Positions 35,203 through 44,137 of a DNA stretch of 47,850 nt are shown one piece after another; position 1 is the stretch's first letter; each line of letters starts with the position of its first letter. Location: positions 1-47,850 of the forward strand of contig JAHFRL010000025.1 of assembly GCA_023266235.1 (NCBI GenBank), in the 5' to 3' direction. The notes beneath the pieces were generated by a model. The model saw only the letters and a list, made by a program, of their open reading frames with translations. It made no database searches and was not told the origin of the DNA. This DNA comes from Betaproteobacteria bacterium (GTDB lineage: Bacteria > Pseudomonadota > Gammaproteobacteria > Burkholderiales > SG8-41). Both the position numbers and the translations under genes were made by a program.

Positions 35203-36315
35203 ATGCGGAGTGAAAAGCAATCGACGCTGCCGCCAGGCCCACCGCTGCTCGCGCAGTGGATCCGGGAGTGGGGCGCGCAGCTCGGATTCCAGAAAATCGG
35301 GATCTCCGACATCGACTTGAGCCGCGCCGAACCGCGCCTGAGCGAGTGGTTGAGCGCGGGTTTTCATGGCGAGATGGATTATATGGCAAAGCACGGCGTC
35401 AAACGCGCGCGGCCGGCCGAACTCGTGCCCGGCACGCTGCGCGTGATCGCCGCGCGCATCGACTATCTGCCGCCGCGCGCCGCCGACAGCTGGCAGGTAA
35501 TCAACGCTGCCGGCAAAGCGTTCGTGTCGCGCTATGCGCTGGGGCGCGATTACCACAAGGTGTTGCGGCGCCGCTTGCAGCGGCTCGCCGCGCGCATCGA
35601 AGCGGCGGTCGGCGCGTTCAGCTACCGCGTTTTCACCGACAGCGCGCCGGTGATGGAAGTCGAACTCGCCGAGAAAGCGGGCCTCGGCTGGCGCGGCAAG
35701 CACACGCTGCTGCTCACGCGCGAAGCGGGTTCGTATTTTTTTCTGGGCGAAATCTACACCGACCTGCCGCTGCCGGTGGACCGTGCGGCGCAGAATCACT
35801 GCGGCACGTGCAAGAAGTGCATTGACGTGTGCCCGACGCGCGCGATCGTCGCGCCGTACCGGCTCGATGCGCGACGCTGCATTTCGTACCTCACCATCGA
35901 GCATCACGGCAGCATCCCGCCCGAATTGCGGCCGCTGATCGGCAACCGCGTTTACGGCTGCGACGATTGCCAGCTGGTGTGCCCGTGGAACAAGTTCGCG
36001 CAGGCGAGCGCCGAGCCGGATTTCGCGGTGCGCAACGGCCTCGATGACGTAACGCTGATTGAGCTCTTCGCGTGGGACCAAGCGGAATTCGATGCGCGCC
36101 TGCTCGGCAGCGCGATCCATCGCATCGGCTACGAGCGCTGGCTGCGCAACCTCGCTGTCGGTCTGGGAAATGCCTTGGGCGCGGTGGGTAACGCGCCGCG
36201 ATCGGCGCCGGCTGTCGTGCAAATAATTGCTGCGTTGCGGGCGCGCAGCGACCATCCGTCGGCGCTGGTGCGCGAGCATGTGGCGTGGGCGCTGGAGCGA
36301 CACGGCCGGCACTGA
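35203..36315 (+). CDS. queG: Epoxyqueuosine reductase
   Basis: A 370-residue B12- and iron-sulfur-dependent enzyme for the last step of queuosine synthesis. The cobalamin-binding N-terminal domain contains DYMAKHGVKRARP and ARIDYLPP. Two 4Fe-4S sites come from CGTCKKCIDVCPTRAI and from CDDCQLVCPWN with its paired downstream Cys. RRCISYLTIEHHGSIP is the family segment. Divergent from tsaE with essentially no spacer, so its promoter must lie inside tsaE. No good ribosome site precedes the ATG. Confidence 0.95.
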   Translation: MRSEKQSTLPPGPPLLAQWIREWGAQLGFQKIGISDIDLSRAEPRLSEWLSAGFHGEMDYMAKHGVKRARPAELVPGTLRVIAARIDYLPPRAADSWQVINAAGKAFVSRYALGRDYHKVLRRRLQRLAARIEAAVGAFSYRVFTDSAPVMEVELAEKAGLGWRGKHTLLLTREAGSYFFLGEIYTDLPLPVDRAAQNHCGTCKKCIDVCPTRAIVAPYRLDARRCISYLTIEHHGSIPPELRPLIGNRVYGCDDCQLVCPWNKFAQASAEPDFAVRNGLDDVTLIELFAWDQAEFDARLLGSAIHRIGYERWLRNLAVGLGNALGAVGNAPRSAPAVVQIIAALRARSDHPSALVREHVAWALERHGRH

Positions 36316-36395
36316 TCTGCCTTGTCACGGCTGGATGGCATTGTTAAGATGCCCAGGTAGCGCGCCATAATTATTCCACCCCGAGGAGAAATCAC

Positions 36396-37349
36396 ATGAA
36401 TTTCACGCGCAAATTGGCTGCCGCGCTGGCATGCGCGGCGTTTGCATTCACAGCCTATGCCGCAGGCTACCCCGACCGTCCGATCAAAATGATCGTGCCA
36501 TGGGCGGCCGGCGGCGATACCGACAACATTTTCCGTCCGTTCGCGCCGGCGTTCCAGAAAGCGCTCGGCGGTGCGACGGTGGTGATCGCCAACATCGGCG
36601 GCGCATCCGGCACGACCGGCGCACGTGAAGCAAAAAACGCGCCGCCCGACGGTTATACGCTCTACGCGGTGCACGATTACATTCATTCCACTTACTACAC
36701 CGGCGTCTCGGACGTGAACTACACCGATTTCGAGCCGGTCTGCCTGATTTCGGCCACCCCTTCGGTGCTGACCGCGAGCCCGAAGACCAAGTGGACCACG
36801 CTGAAGGAGCTGATCGACGACGCCAAAGCGCGCCCGGGCCAGATTTCGGTCGGCGCCACCCTCGGCTCGACCAGCCATTTCTTCCCGGCGATTTTCGAGA
36901 AAGAGGCCCACATCAAGTTCAAGTACGTGTCGTACGATGGCCTCGCGCAGCGCATGAACGCGATTCTCGGCGGCCATAACGACCTGACCGACGGCAACCT
37001 GACGCAGAAAGGCAAGGTCGACGCCGGTCAGCTCAAGTTCCTCGCGATCGGCACCGAGAAGCGCAGCCCCGAGCTGCCGAACGTGCCGACCTTCAAGGAA
37101 CTTGGCTACAACGTCGTCTACGCGGTGTCGCGCGGCCTGATGACGCCGAAGGGCACGCCTGCCGACATCAATGCCAAACTTGAAGCCGCCTGCGCGGTAG
37201 CCTCCAAGGACGCAGCATTCGCCGCTTCGATGAAAGCGCAAGGCACCGACGTGCGCTATCTCGATCGCAGGGCCTACGCCGAGTTCCTCAAGCAGAACGA
37301 CGTGCTCAACAAGGATCTTGCGCGCGACCTCGGGCTGCTGAAGCGCTGA
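36396..37349 (+). CDS. tctC: TctC/Bug-type receptor of a tripartite tricarboxylate transporter
   Basis: A 317-residue periplasmic binding protein with a signal peptide ending near AYAAG, then YPDRPIKMIVPWAAGGDTDNIFR and the PPDGYTLY motif. Unlike the other Bug receptors here it is directly followed by tctB and tctA, so this is a complete TTT uptake system. The ligand is unknown; residues after the GGDTD turn (NIF in place of the usual polar residues) differ from citrate-type receptors. GAGGAGA precedes the ATG. Confidence 0.92.
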   Translation: MNFTRKLAAALACAAFAFTAYAAGYPDRPIKMIVPWAAGGDTDNIFRPFAPAFQKALGGATVVIANIGGASGTTGAREAKNAPPDGYTLYAVHDYIHSTYYTGVSDVNYTDFEPVCLISATPSVLTASPKTKWTTLKELIDDAKARPGQISVGATLGSTSHFFPAIFEKEAHIKFKYVSYDGLAQRMNAILGGHNDLTDGNLTQKGKVDAGQLKFLAIGTEKRSPELPNVPTFKELGYNVVYAVSRGLMTPKGTPADINAKLEAACAVASKDAAFAASMKAQGTDVRYLDRRAYAEFLKQNDVLNKDLARDLGLLKR

Positions 37350-37357
37350 GATCCTGC

Positions 37358-37846
37358 ATGCTCGGTCGGGATGGCATCGCCGGGTTCATCTGTCTTGGCC
37401 TGAGCATTGCGCTGCTGGTGATGACGCGCGGACTGCCGCAGTCCGCGCTGGTGCCGATCGGGCCGGATTTTTACCCGCGCATCGTGCTCGGCATCATGGC
37501 GGCGCTTTCCGTCATGCTCATCGCCGCCGACGTGCTGTCGCGCTGGCGCAGCCGGGGTGCGGTTACCGCGCCCGCCGCTGCTGCTGCCGAAGAGCGCAAT
37601 TACCGCCTCGTGACAGCGACGTTCGCGGTATTTGCCGTGTACGTGCTGCTGCTGCCGTTTCTCGGCTTCCGGGTCGCGACGTTCCTGTTCGTTGCGGCGC
37701 TGCAGGTTGTGCTCGAGACACCGCAGGGGTGGCGGCGCTGGACGATGGTCATTACCGCTGCGCTCGCGACGGTGATCGTCACTTATCTCGCCTTTGAAGT
37801 TTACCTGTCCGTGCTGCTGCCGCGCGGGCGGTGGACCGGTTTCTAA
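37358..37846 (+). CDS. tctB: TctB small membrane subunit
   Basis: A 162-residue protein with about four membrane helices (near 5-25, 38-58, 82-105 and 120-150). FYPRIVLGIMAALSVMLIA is typical of the TctB family. It is 8 bp after the receptor gene. Its stop codon lies inside an 18-bp palindrome that precedes tctA. Confidence 0.88.
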   Translation: MLGRDGIAGFICLGLSIALLVMTRGLPQSALVPIGPDFYPRIVLGIMAALSVMLIAADVLSRWRSRGAVTAPAAAAAEERNYRLVTATFAVFAVYVLLLPFLGFRVATFLFVAALQVVLETPQGWRRWTMVITAALATVIVTYLAFEVYLSVLLPRGRWTGF

Positions 37847-37852
37847 ACCGGT
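37835..37852. promoter_or_regulatory. Palindrome across the tctB stop
   Basis: ACCGGTTT-CT-AAACCGGT is an exact 8-bp inverted repeat that includes the tctB TAA and ends 6 bp before the tctA GTG. As RNA it gives a 7-bp stem with a 4-base loop where a ribosome site would be expected. Confidence 0.5.
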
Positions 37853-37858
37853 TAGCCA

Positions 37859-39385
37859 GTGTTCGAATTGCTCGCAGCGGGGATCGTCAACGTCCTGCAT
37901 CTGAAATACCTCGTGCCGCTGTCTATCGGCACGCTCGCCGGGCTGATCGGCGGCGCGCTGCCGGGCGTCACCATCACCATGACCATCATCATGGTGCTGC
38001 CGTTTACTTTCGGGCTCGACCCGCTGCAGGGCCTGGCCGCGATGACCGGCGTCTATGTCGGCGGTTCCGCGGGGGGAGCGATAACCGCGGCGCTGATCGG
38101 CATTCCGGGAACGCCATCGGCCGTCACCACCACTTTTGACGGCTTTCCGATGACGCAGAAAGGACAGCCCGGGCGTGCCGTGTGGCTCGGCATCTGGTCT
38201 TCCTTCCTCGGCGGCCTGCTCAGCGGCGTATTTTTGATCGGCGCCACCGGCCCGCTCGCCGCGATCGCGCTGGAGTTCGGTCCGTGGGAATATTTTTCGC
38301 TGTTTGTCTTCGCGCTGTCGATGGTGGCGGGCCTCACCGAGGGCTCGCTCATCAAGGGTTTGCTCTCCGGCGCGATCGGGCTGGTGATCACCATCATCGG
38401 CTCCGACCCGATCATGAGCGTCCCGCGCTTTACGCTGGGCAGCGATTTCCTGCGCAACGGCTTTCCGTTCCTGCCCGTGCTGATCGGCATCTTCGCGTTT
38501 GCGCAACTGATGACCGACATCGAGAAAATGGGTCAGCCCGAAAAATCAAGCAGGCCGGTGACGGCGCCGCCGCTGACGGTGTCCCACCTGAAGGTGATCT
38601 GGGAAATTCTCACGAAGCCGTTCCTGCTGGTGTGGTCCACGCTGGTCGGGATACTCATCGGCGTGCTGCCGGCCATCGGCGGCAGCGCCGCCACGGTCAT
38701 GGCCTACGACCAGGCGAAAAAGTTCTCACGGCACCCCGAGCGCTTCGGCAAAGGCAATCCCGAGGGCATCATTGCTTCGGAGGCGTCCTGCAACGCCAAC
38801 GTCGGAGGGTCGCTCGTCACCATCATGGCGTTCGGCATTCCAGGCGACGCGGTGACCGCGGTGATGCTCGGCGCGATGACCATCCACGGCATCCAGTCCG
38901 GCCCGCTTTTCATCACCCAGCACCCGGACGTCGCCTACGGCATTTACGCCGCGTATCTGCTCGCGCACCCGCTCATGGTCCTGATCTGCTTGCTGGGTAC
39001 GGGCTTCTTCATGCGCGTCGTGACCGTCAACAAATCGATCCTGATCCCGATCGTCATGGTGCTGTGCGTGATCGGCGCGTATGCGCTGAACAACATCATG
39101 GACGACGTCTACGTGCTGCTGCTGTTCGGCTTGATCGGCTACGCGCTGGTGAAGTTCCGCTTTCCGCTCGCGCCGCTGATACTCGGCCTGATCCTCGGCG
39201 ATCAGATCGAAATCAACTTGGTGCGCGCGATCATGACCGATCCCGATCCGCGGCTGTTCTTCACGCGGCCGATTTCCGGGGCCATGCTCGTGTTGTCGGT
39301 GGGCTCGGTGATCTTCGCGCTGTGGCAACACCATCGCTCGCAGAAGCGCGCGTCGCGGACGGACGAGCCCGACGTGGATTTCTAG
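37859..39385 (+). CDS. tctA: TctA large permease subunit
   Basis: A 508-residue permease with about 12 membrane helices. Family motifs are GALPGVTITMTIIMVLPFTF near residues 32-51, the GIPGTPSAVTTTFDGFPM loop near 80-98, and GVLPAIGGSAATVMAYDQAKKFS in the second half. It starts with GTG 12 bp after the tctB stop and has no clear Shine-Dalgarno. Together with TctB and the receptor it imports a carboxylate using proton- or sodium-motive force. Confidence 0.93.
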   Translation: MFELLAAGIVNVLHLKYLVPLSIGTLAGLIGGALPGVTITMTIIMVLPFTFGLDPLQGLAAMTGVYVGGSAGGAITAALIGIPGTPSAVTTTFDGFPMTQKGQPGRAVWLGIWSSFLGGLLSGVFLIGATGPLAAIALEFGPWEYFSLFVFALSMVAGLTEGSLIKGLLSGAIGLVITIIGSDPIMSVPRFTLGSDFLRNGFPFLPVLIGIFAFAQLMTDIEKMGQPEKSSRPVTAPPLTVSHLKVIWEILTKPFLLVWSTLVGILIGVLPAIGGSAATVMAYDQAKKFSRHPERFGKGNPEGIIASEASCNANVGGSLVTIMAFGIPGDAVTAVMLGAMTIHGIQSGPLFITQHPDVAYGIYAAYLLAHPLMVLICLLGTGFFMRVVTVNKSILIPIVMVLCVIGAYALNNIMDDVYVLLLFGLIGYALVKFRFPLAPLILGLILGDQIEINLVRAIMTDPDPRLFFTRPISGAMLVLSVGSVIFALWQHHRSQKRASRTDEPDVDF

Positions 39386-39387
39386 TC

Positions 39388-40152
<765 letters not shown>

Positions 40153-40221
40153 AGGCCGCGCGGCGCGGCTGCCCGCCGCCACCGTCCAGGCCGGTCGGGC
40201 GGCACCGGGAAGCGCTGCGAA

Positions 40222-40704
40222 TCAGCTGATGCGATCCGAAATGTGGCGGCGGATGTCGCGCGACATCCTGAGCGCGGTTTCGACGCCGCGGTAGTAGCCG
40301 GGGATGTAGGCCGTTTCCGTGAACCCGAGCGCGCGGTAGAAGCCGCGCGCCGCGTGGTTGTTCGCGCGCAGCTCGAGATTGATGGTCGCAATTCCCGCGA
40401 CCAGCGCCGAGTCCACGAGCCATGCCGCCATCCGCCTGCCGATGCCGCAGCGCTGGTGCGAGGGCCTGACCGCGAGCAGGCTCAAGTGCGCGCTGGCGTC
40501 GCCGAAATTCATGATGGCAAAACCGGTGACATGCTGCTGGATATCCGCAACCAGCACCACGGTATCGCGGGCCCGGATCGAGCGCGCGACGCGCTCCGGG
40601 TCCCATGACCAGCCGCTCAAGCCGCGCTCGATCAGCGCGCGCGACATCAGCGCGATCGGGTCGGCGTCGGGGGGTCTGGCGAGTCTGAGAGTCGGGCCCG
40701 GCAT
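40222..40704 (-). CDS. GNAT-family N-acetyltransferase
   Basis: A 160-residue acetyltransferase. LSLLAVRPSHQRCGIGRRMAAW contains the acetyl-CoA loop (R/Q-x-x-G-x-G/A), and LELRANNHAARGFYRALGF is the following strand-helix. The order resembles RimI, which acetylates ribosomal S18, but no RimI-specific feature is evident and the usual partner genes are absent. It converges on the SDR gene with about 70 bp between. Confidence 0.82.
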   Translation of the reverse strand: MPGPTLRLARPPDADPIALMSRALIERGLSGWSWDPERVARSIRARDTVVLVADIQQHVTGFAIMNFGDASAHLSLLAVRPSHQRCGIGRRMAAWLVDSALVAGIATINLELRANNHAARGFYRALGFTETAYIPGYYRGVETALRMSRDIRRHISDRIS

Positions 40705-40773
40705 GAGACTGAAGCATAGCAGGCGTGCCGTGAAAACGAAATGCCTGCTAAACTCCGCCAGAACTCATTTCAG

Positions 40774-41340
40774 TTACGCTTTGCCGGTCTTGGGGATGAA
40801 GCGCAAAGCGACGCCGTTGTTGCACCAGCGCTGGCGCGTGGGCGGCGGACCGTCGTCGAACACGTGGCCGTGATGGCCGCCGCATTTGGCGCAGTGATAT
40901 TCGGTGCGCGTGTAAAAGATTCTGTGGTCTGACTTGGTGGCGAAAGCGCCGGGTATCGTAGTGAAGAAGCTCGGCCAGCCGGTGCCGCTTTCATATTTCA
41001 TCGCCGAGGTGAAGAGCGGCAGCGAGCATCCTGCGCAGACGAATACGCCGGGACGTTTTTCGTTGTTGAGAGGGCTCGAGCCCGCCCGCTCGGTGCCTTC
41101 CTCGCGCAGCACGTCGTAGGCCGCGGCCGAGAGGGTCTTCTTCCATTCCGCGTTCGGGCGGCTGAGCGGCGGCGCGGGCGAGGCCGCCACATCGGCGCCG
41201 TCGGCCAGCAGCATTTTCCAGTTTTTCTGCAGATCCTCGACCGCCTTCATCGGTTCGGCCTGTGCTGCCACCGCGCGCCGCGCGAATGCGAAAAAAAGCG
41301 GTGTTCCCGCGAGTATCTTCCAGAATGTACGCCGTTCCAT
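40774..41340 (-). CDS. msrB: Peptide-methionine (R)-S-oxide reductase with Tat signal
   Basis: A 188-residue MsrB. Zinc-site cysteines are in CAGC and CAKC, GTGWPSFF and HGHVF are substrate/structural motifs, and RWCNNGVALRF holds the catalytic Cys. The N-terminus MERRTFWKILAGTPLFFAFA carries a twin-arginine motif (RRTFWK) and hydrophobic stretch, predicting Tat export in a folded, probably zinc-loaded state. Cytoplasmic MsrB is about 130-150 residues and lacks this. It would repair oxidised methionine in periplasmic proteins. Confidence 0.9.
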   Translation of the reverse strand: MERRTFWKILAGTPLFFAFARRAVAAQAEPMKAVEDLQKNWKMLLADGADVAASPAPPLSRPNAEWKKTLSAAAYDVLREEGTERAGSSPLNNEKRPGVFVCAGCSLPLFTSAMKYESGTGWPSFFTTIPGAFATKSDHRIFYTRTEYHCAKCGGHHGHVFDDGPPPTRQRWCNNGVALRFIPKTGKA

Positions 41341-41435
41341 GTCTAGCCTCCGTTGGTGTTAGGACTGGCTGTCCGGCCATAAATTCCCGACGGGACAGCT
41401 ATCAGCTCTTATGAGTCGTCCGAGCCCGGTTTTCT

Positions 41436-42590
41436 TTACACCGTCGACGGCCCGCCGAACAGCACCGTGCATTGGCTCGACAGGACGCCGCCATTGCCGT
41501 GCGCGAGCGCGACCCCGCAATCCTTGACTTGGCGGCTCCCGCATTCGCCGCGCACCTGGCGCACCGCCTCGATCATCACCAGCAGCCCGTACATGCCCGG
41601 GTGGCAATAGGACAGCCCGCCGCCGCTGGTGTTCACCGCAAGCTTGCCGCCGGGCGCGATGTTGCCGCCGGCGACGAAACGGCCGCCTTCGCCTTTGGGG
41701 CAGAAGCCCAGGTCCTCGAGAAACAGGATCGGCGTGATCGTGAACGCGTCATAGAGCGACAGCATGTCGACGTCCGCCGGCTTGAGCCCGGCCATTTTGA
41801 ATGCTTTCGGCCCCGACTCGGCAGCCGCAGTGACGGTGAGATCGGGCATGTTCGAGATCGTCGCGTGGCTCAGCGCTTCACCGGTACCCAGCACGTAGGC
41901 CGGTTTTTTCCTGAGCGACCTGGCGCGCGCGGCCGAGGTCACGATCATCGCGCCGCCGCCGTCCACCACCAGGCAGCAATCGCGCACCGTGAACGGATAG
42001 CTCACCATGCGCGCTTTCAGCACCTGCTCGATCGTGAGCGGCTCCTTTTCCCATGCGACCGGATTCAGCAGCGCCCATTTGCGCGCGGCGACCGCGACTT
42101 CGGCGAGATTTTCCCGGGTCGTGCCGTATTGATGCATGTGGCGCGCGGCCGCCATCGCATAAGCGCTGATCGGCAGGATCGGCTTATACGGCGTCTCGTA
42201 GTAGTTGTATTCACGCGGCGATGCGGCCGCGCGGCTCACCGAGCGCTGGGTGCTGCCGTAGGCAATCAGCGCGACTTCGCACAGGCCCGCTTCGATCGCG
42301 GCCTGCGCATGCGCGAGGTGCGACATGAACGACGAGCCGCCGATCTGCGTGCCGTCGAAATATTCGGGTTTCAGCCGCAGGTATTCGGCGAGCGCCATCG
42401 GCCCCATGCGCACCTGGGTGGCCGCCATGAACAGCGCATCGACGTCGGCGAGCTTGAGCCCGCAATCGTCGAGCGCGCGGCGCGTGGCCTGCGCCATCAG
42501 ATCGAGTGGGCTGGTATGCGGCGCAACCTGGCCGAGATCGGATTCGGCGACGCCGACGACCGCGACACTACCGCGTTTAAGGTTGCTCAT
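41436..42590 (-). CDS. Thiolase-fold enzyme (SCP-x/Ltp-like), partner of the DUF35 protein
   Basis: A 384-residue thiolase-superfamily protein. The usual nucleophilic Cys position region reads GGSSFMSHLAHAQ, with no Cys. The Asn-Glu-Ala-Phe site is YDAFTITPILFLEDLGFCP (near 280-298), and NTSGGGLSYCHPGMYG (320-335) replaces the Gly before His by Cys. This pattern and the DUF35 partner recall the Ltp2-type retro-aldolases of steroid side-chain cleavage and the BbsAB thiolase, rather than a plain acetoacetyl-CoA thiolase. The exact reaction is unknown. It overlaps the DUF35 gene by 4 bp. Confidence 0.82.
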   Translation of the reverse strand: MSNLKRGSVAVVGVAESDLGQVAPHTSPLDLMAQATRRALDDCGLKLADVDALFMAATQVRMGPMALAEYLRLKPEYFDGTQIGGSSFMSHLAHAQAAIEAGLCEVALIAYGSTQRSVSRAAASPREYNYYETPYKPILPISAYAMAAARHMHQYGTTRENLAEVAVAARKWALLNPVAWEKEPLTIEQVLKARMVSYPFTVRDCCLVVDGGGAMIVTSAARARSLRKKPAYVLGTGEALSHATISNMPDLTVTAAAESGPKAFKMAGLKPADVDMLSLYDAFTITPILFLEDLGFCPKGEGGRFVAGGNIAPGGKLAVNTSGGGLSYCHPGMYGLLVMIEAVRQVRGECGSRQVKDCGVALAHGNGGVLSSQCTVLFGGPSTV

Positions 42591-42979
42591 TTTGCGCCCT
42601 CCGCCGGCGTGAACACCGGGTAAGGCGGCTGCTTGTCGTCACCGGGATGGATCCTGACCTTCACGCGCATGCCGATCTTGACGGCGAGCGGGTCGATGTC
42701 CTCGACGCGGCTCATCATGCGGAAACCCTCGTCGATGTCGATCAGCGCGACGTTGTGCGGCGGCTGGTCTTTGGCGGCATAGACCGCCGTCGTCGAGTAC
42801 ACCGTACCGAGGCCTTTGGAAACGCGCCATTCGAGATTAGTGCTGCCGCTTTTGGGCGCGACGGCGCGCGGGAAAAACACCGGCGTATTGTCGTCGGTGC
42901 ACACCTGGTAGGCGAGCTCGCCTTTCTTGCAGTGCTCGAGATAGACCCCGAGCGGAGATTGTTCTTTCAAACTTTGCAT
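42587..42979 (-). CDS. DUF35 OB-fold acyl-CoA-associated protein
   Basis: A 130-residue protein of the DUF35 (rubredoxin-like zinc ribbon plus OB-fold) family, which forms complexes with thiolase-fold partners. The OB part includes GTVYSTTAVY, PPHNVALIDIDEGFRMMSRV and GMRVKVRIHP. The N-terminal ribbon is degraded: only HCKKGELAYQVC has cysteines, and the second CxxC pair is missing, so zinc binding is doubtful. It is cotranscribed and coupled (ATGA) with the thiolase gene. Confidence 0.85.
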   Translation of the reverse strand: MQSLKEQSPLGVYLEHCKKGELAYQVCTDDNTPVFFPRAVAPKSGSTNLEWRVSKGLGTVYSTTAVYAAKDQPPHNVALIDIDEGFRMMSRVEDIDPLAVKIGMRVKVRIHPGDDKQPPYPVFTPAEGAK

Positions 42980-43005
42980 GACTGCGTTCCTTTCACGTCA
43001 AAAGC

Positions 43006-43144
43006 GGGTGAATGGTGAATGGTGAATGGTGAATGGTGAACGGTAAACGGTGAGCGGGGCTTTGCCGGCCCATCATGGGCGCAACATGGTAGCGCATCAC
43101 GGTTTGCAGTTCACCGTTCACCGTTCACTGTTCATCGTTCACGC
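43006..43144. repeat. Inverted short-period array 6
   Basis: Seven consecutive heptads run from 43007 to 43055: GGTGAAT four times, then GGTGAAC, GGTAAAC and GGTGAGC. The inverse arm 43100-43144 carries GTTCACC, GTTCACC, GTTCACT, GTTCATC and GTTCAC units. It fills the gap between the Bug gene stop and the DUF35 start. Confidence 0.9.
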
Positions 43145-43162
43145 ATTTTAGCTTTTTCTGCG

Positions 43163-44122
43163 CTAATCGACTTTCATGCCGGTCGCTTTGACTACTTTTG
43201 CCCACTTTTCGATTTCATCGCGCAGTTTTACCTTGAACCGGTCGGGCGGCATGCCGATCGGCTCGGCGCCGCCGTTCAGCAGGTAGGCAGCCGTTTCCGA
43301 GGTGCGCAGGGCGGCGGCGACTTCGCGATACAGCCGGTCGACGATGACTTGAGACGTGCGCACCGGCGCGAACAACCCGTGCCATCCTTCGGATTCATAA
43401 CCGCGCAGTCCGGCTTCGTCCATGGTCGGCAGCTCGGGCAGCAGCGTCGAGCGTTTCGCGTTGGTCACCGCCAATGCGCGCAGTTTGCCGGCTTTGATGT
43501 GCGGGACTACTCCGGGCGCACTGATCAGCGAGAGCTGCACCTGTCCGCTCAGCAGATCCACCACCGCGAGCGATGCGCCCTTGTACGGAATATGCACGAT
43601 GTCCAGCCCGGCCATGCGCTTGAACAGTTCCGCGGCGAGGTGCGTCGGCGTGCCATTGCCCGTGGATGCGTAGCTCAGCTGCCCGGGCTTCGCTTTCGCG
43701 AGCGCGATCAGCTCCTTGACTGAATGTGCCGGCACCGACGGATGCACCACCAGCACGCTGGTGATGATCGCGACCATGGTGATCGGCGCAAAATCCTTCT
43801 GCATGTCGTAGGGCAGTTTCGGGATCAGGCTCGCGTTGATCGCGTTGGCGGTGGTGCACAAGAGCAGCGTATAGCCGTCCGGCGCGGATTTCGCGACGAG
43901 ATCCGAGCCGACGATGCTGCCCGCGCCGCCGCGATTATCGACGACGATCGGCTGGCCAAGTGCTTCGGTCAGCCTGGGTCCGAGCGCGCGCGCCGTGATA
44001 TCGACCGGGCCGCCGGCCGGGTACGGCACGACCAGGCGAATCGGCCTGGACGGATAATCAGCGGCGGCGGCTGTTGCGCCTGCAGCCGCCAAGGTCAGAC
44101 CGAACAGCAGTGCATGTCGCAT
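43163..44122 (-). CDS. TctC/Bug family periplasmic solute-binding protein
   Basis: A 319-residue receptor with a signal peptide ending near ATAAAADY, followed by YPSRPIRLVVPYPAGGPVDITAR, VVDNRGGAGSIVGSD, APDGYTLLL, and HIPYKGASLAVVDLLSGQVQ. All parts of the two-lobed fold are present. It is the second of two tandem receptors (15 bp apart) with no membrane subunits beside them. Confidence 0.9.
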   Translation of the reverse strand: MRHALLFGLTLAAAGATAAAADYPSRPIRLVVPYPAGGPVDITARALGPRLTEALGQPIVVDNRGGAGSIVGSDLVAKSAPDGYTLLLCTTANAINASLIPKLPYDMQKDFAPITMVAIITSVLVVHPSVPAHSVKELIALAKAKPGQLSYASTGNGTPTHLAAELFKRMAGLDIVHIPYKGASLAVVDLLSGQVQLSLISAPGVVPHIKAGKLRALAVTNAKRSTLLPELPTMDEAGLRGYESEGWHGLFAPVRTSQVIVDRLYREVAAALRTSETAAYLLNGGAEPIGMPPDRFKVKLRDEIEKWAKVVKATGMKVD

Positions 44123-44137
44123 GGCGTCCTTCCGGTT

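Noticed and set aside
41356..41405. Stem GCTGTCC...GGACAGC in the msrB-thiolase gap as a terminator
   Set aside because: The stem is short with a long loop and no T-run; not strong enough to list.
43006..43144. CRISPR array
   Set aside because: Units of 7 nt without spacers, followed by an inverse copy; no cas genes.
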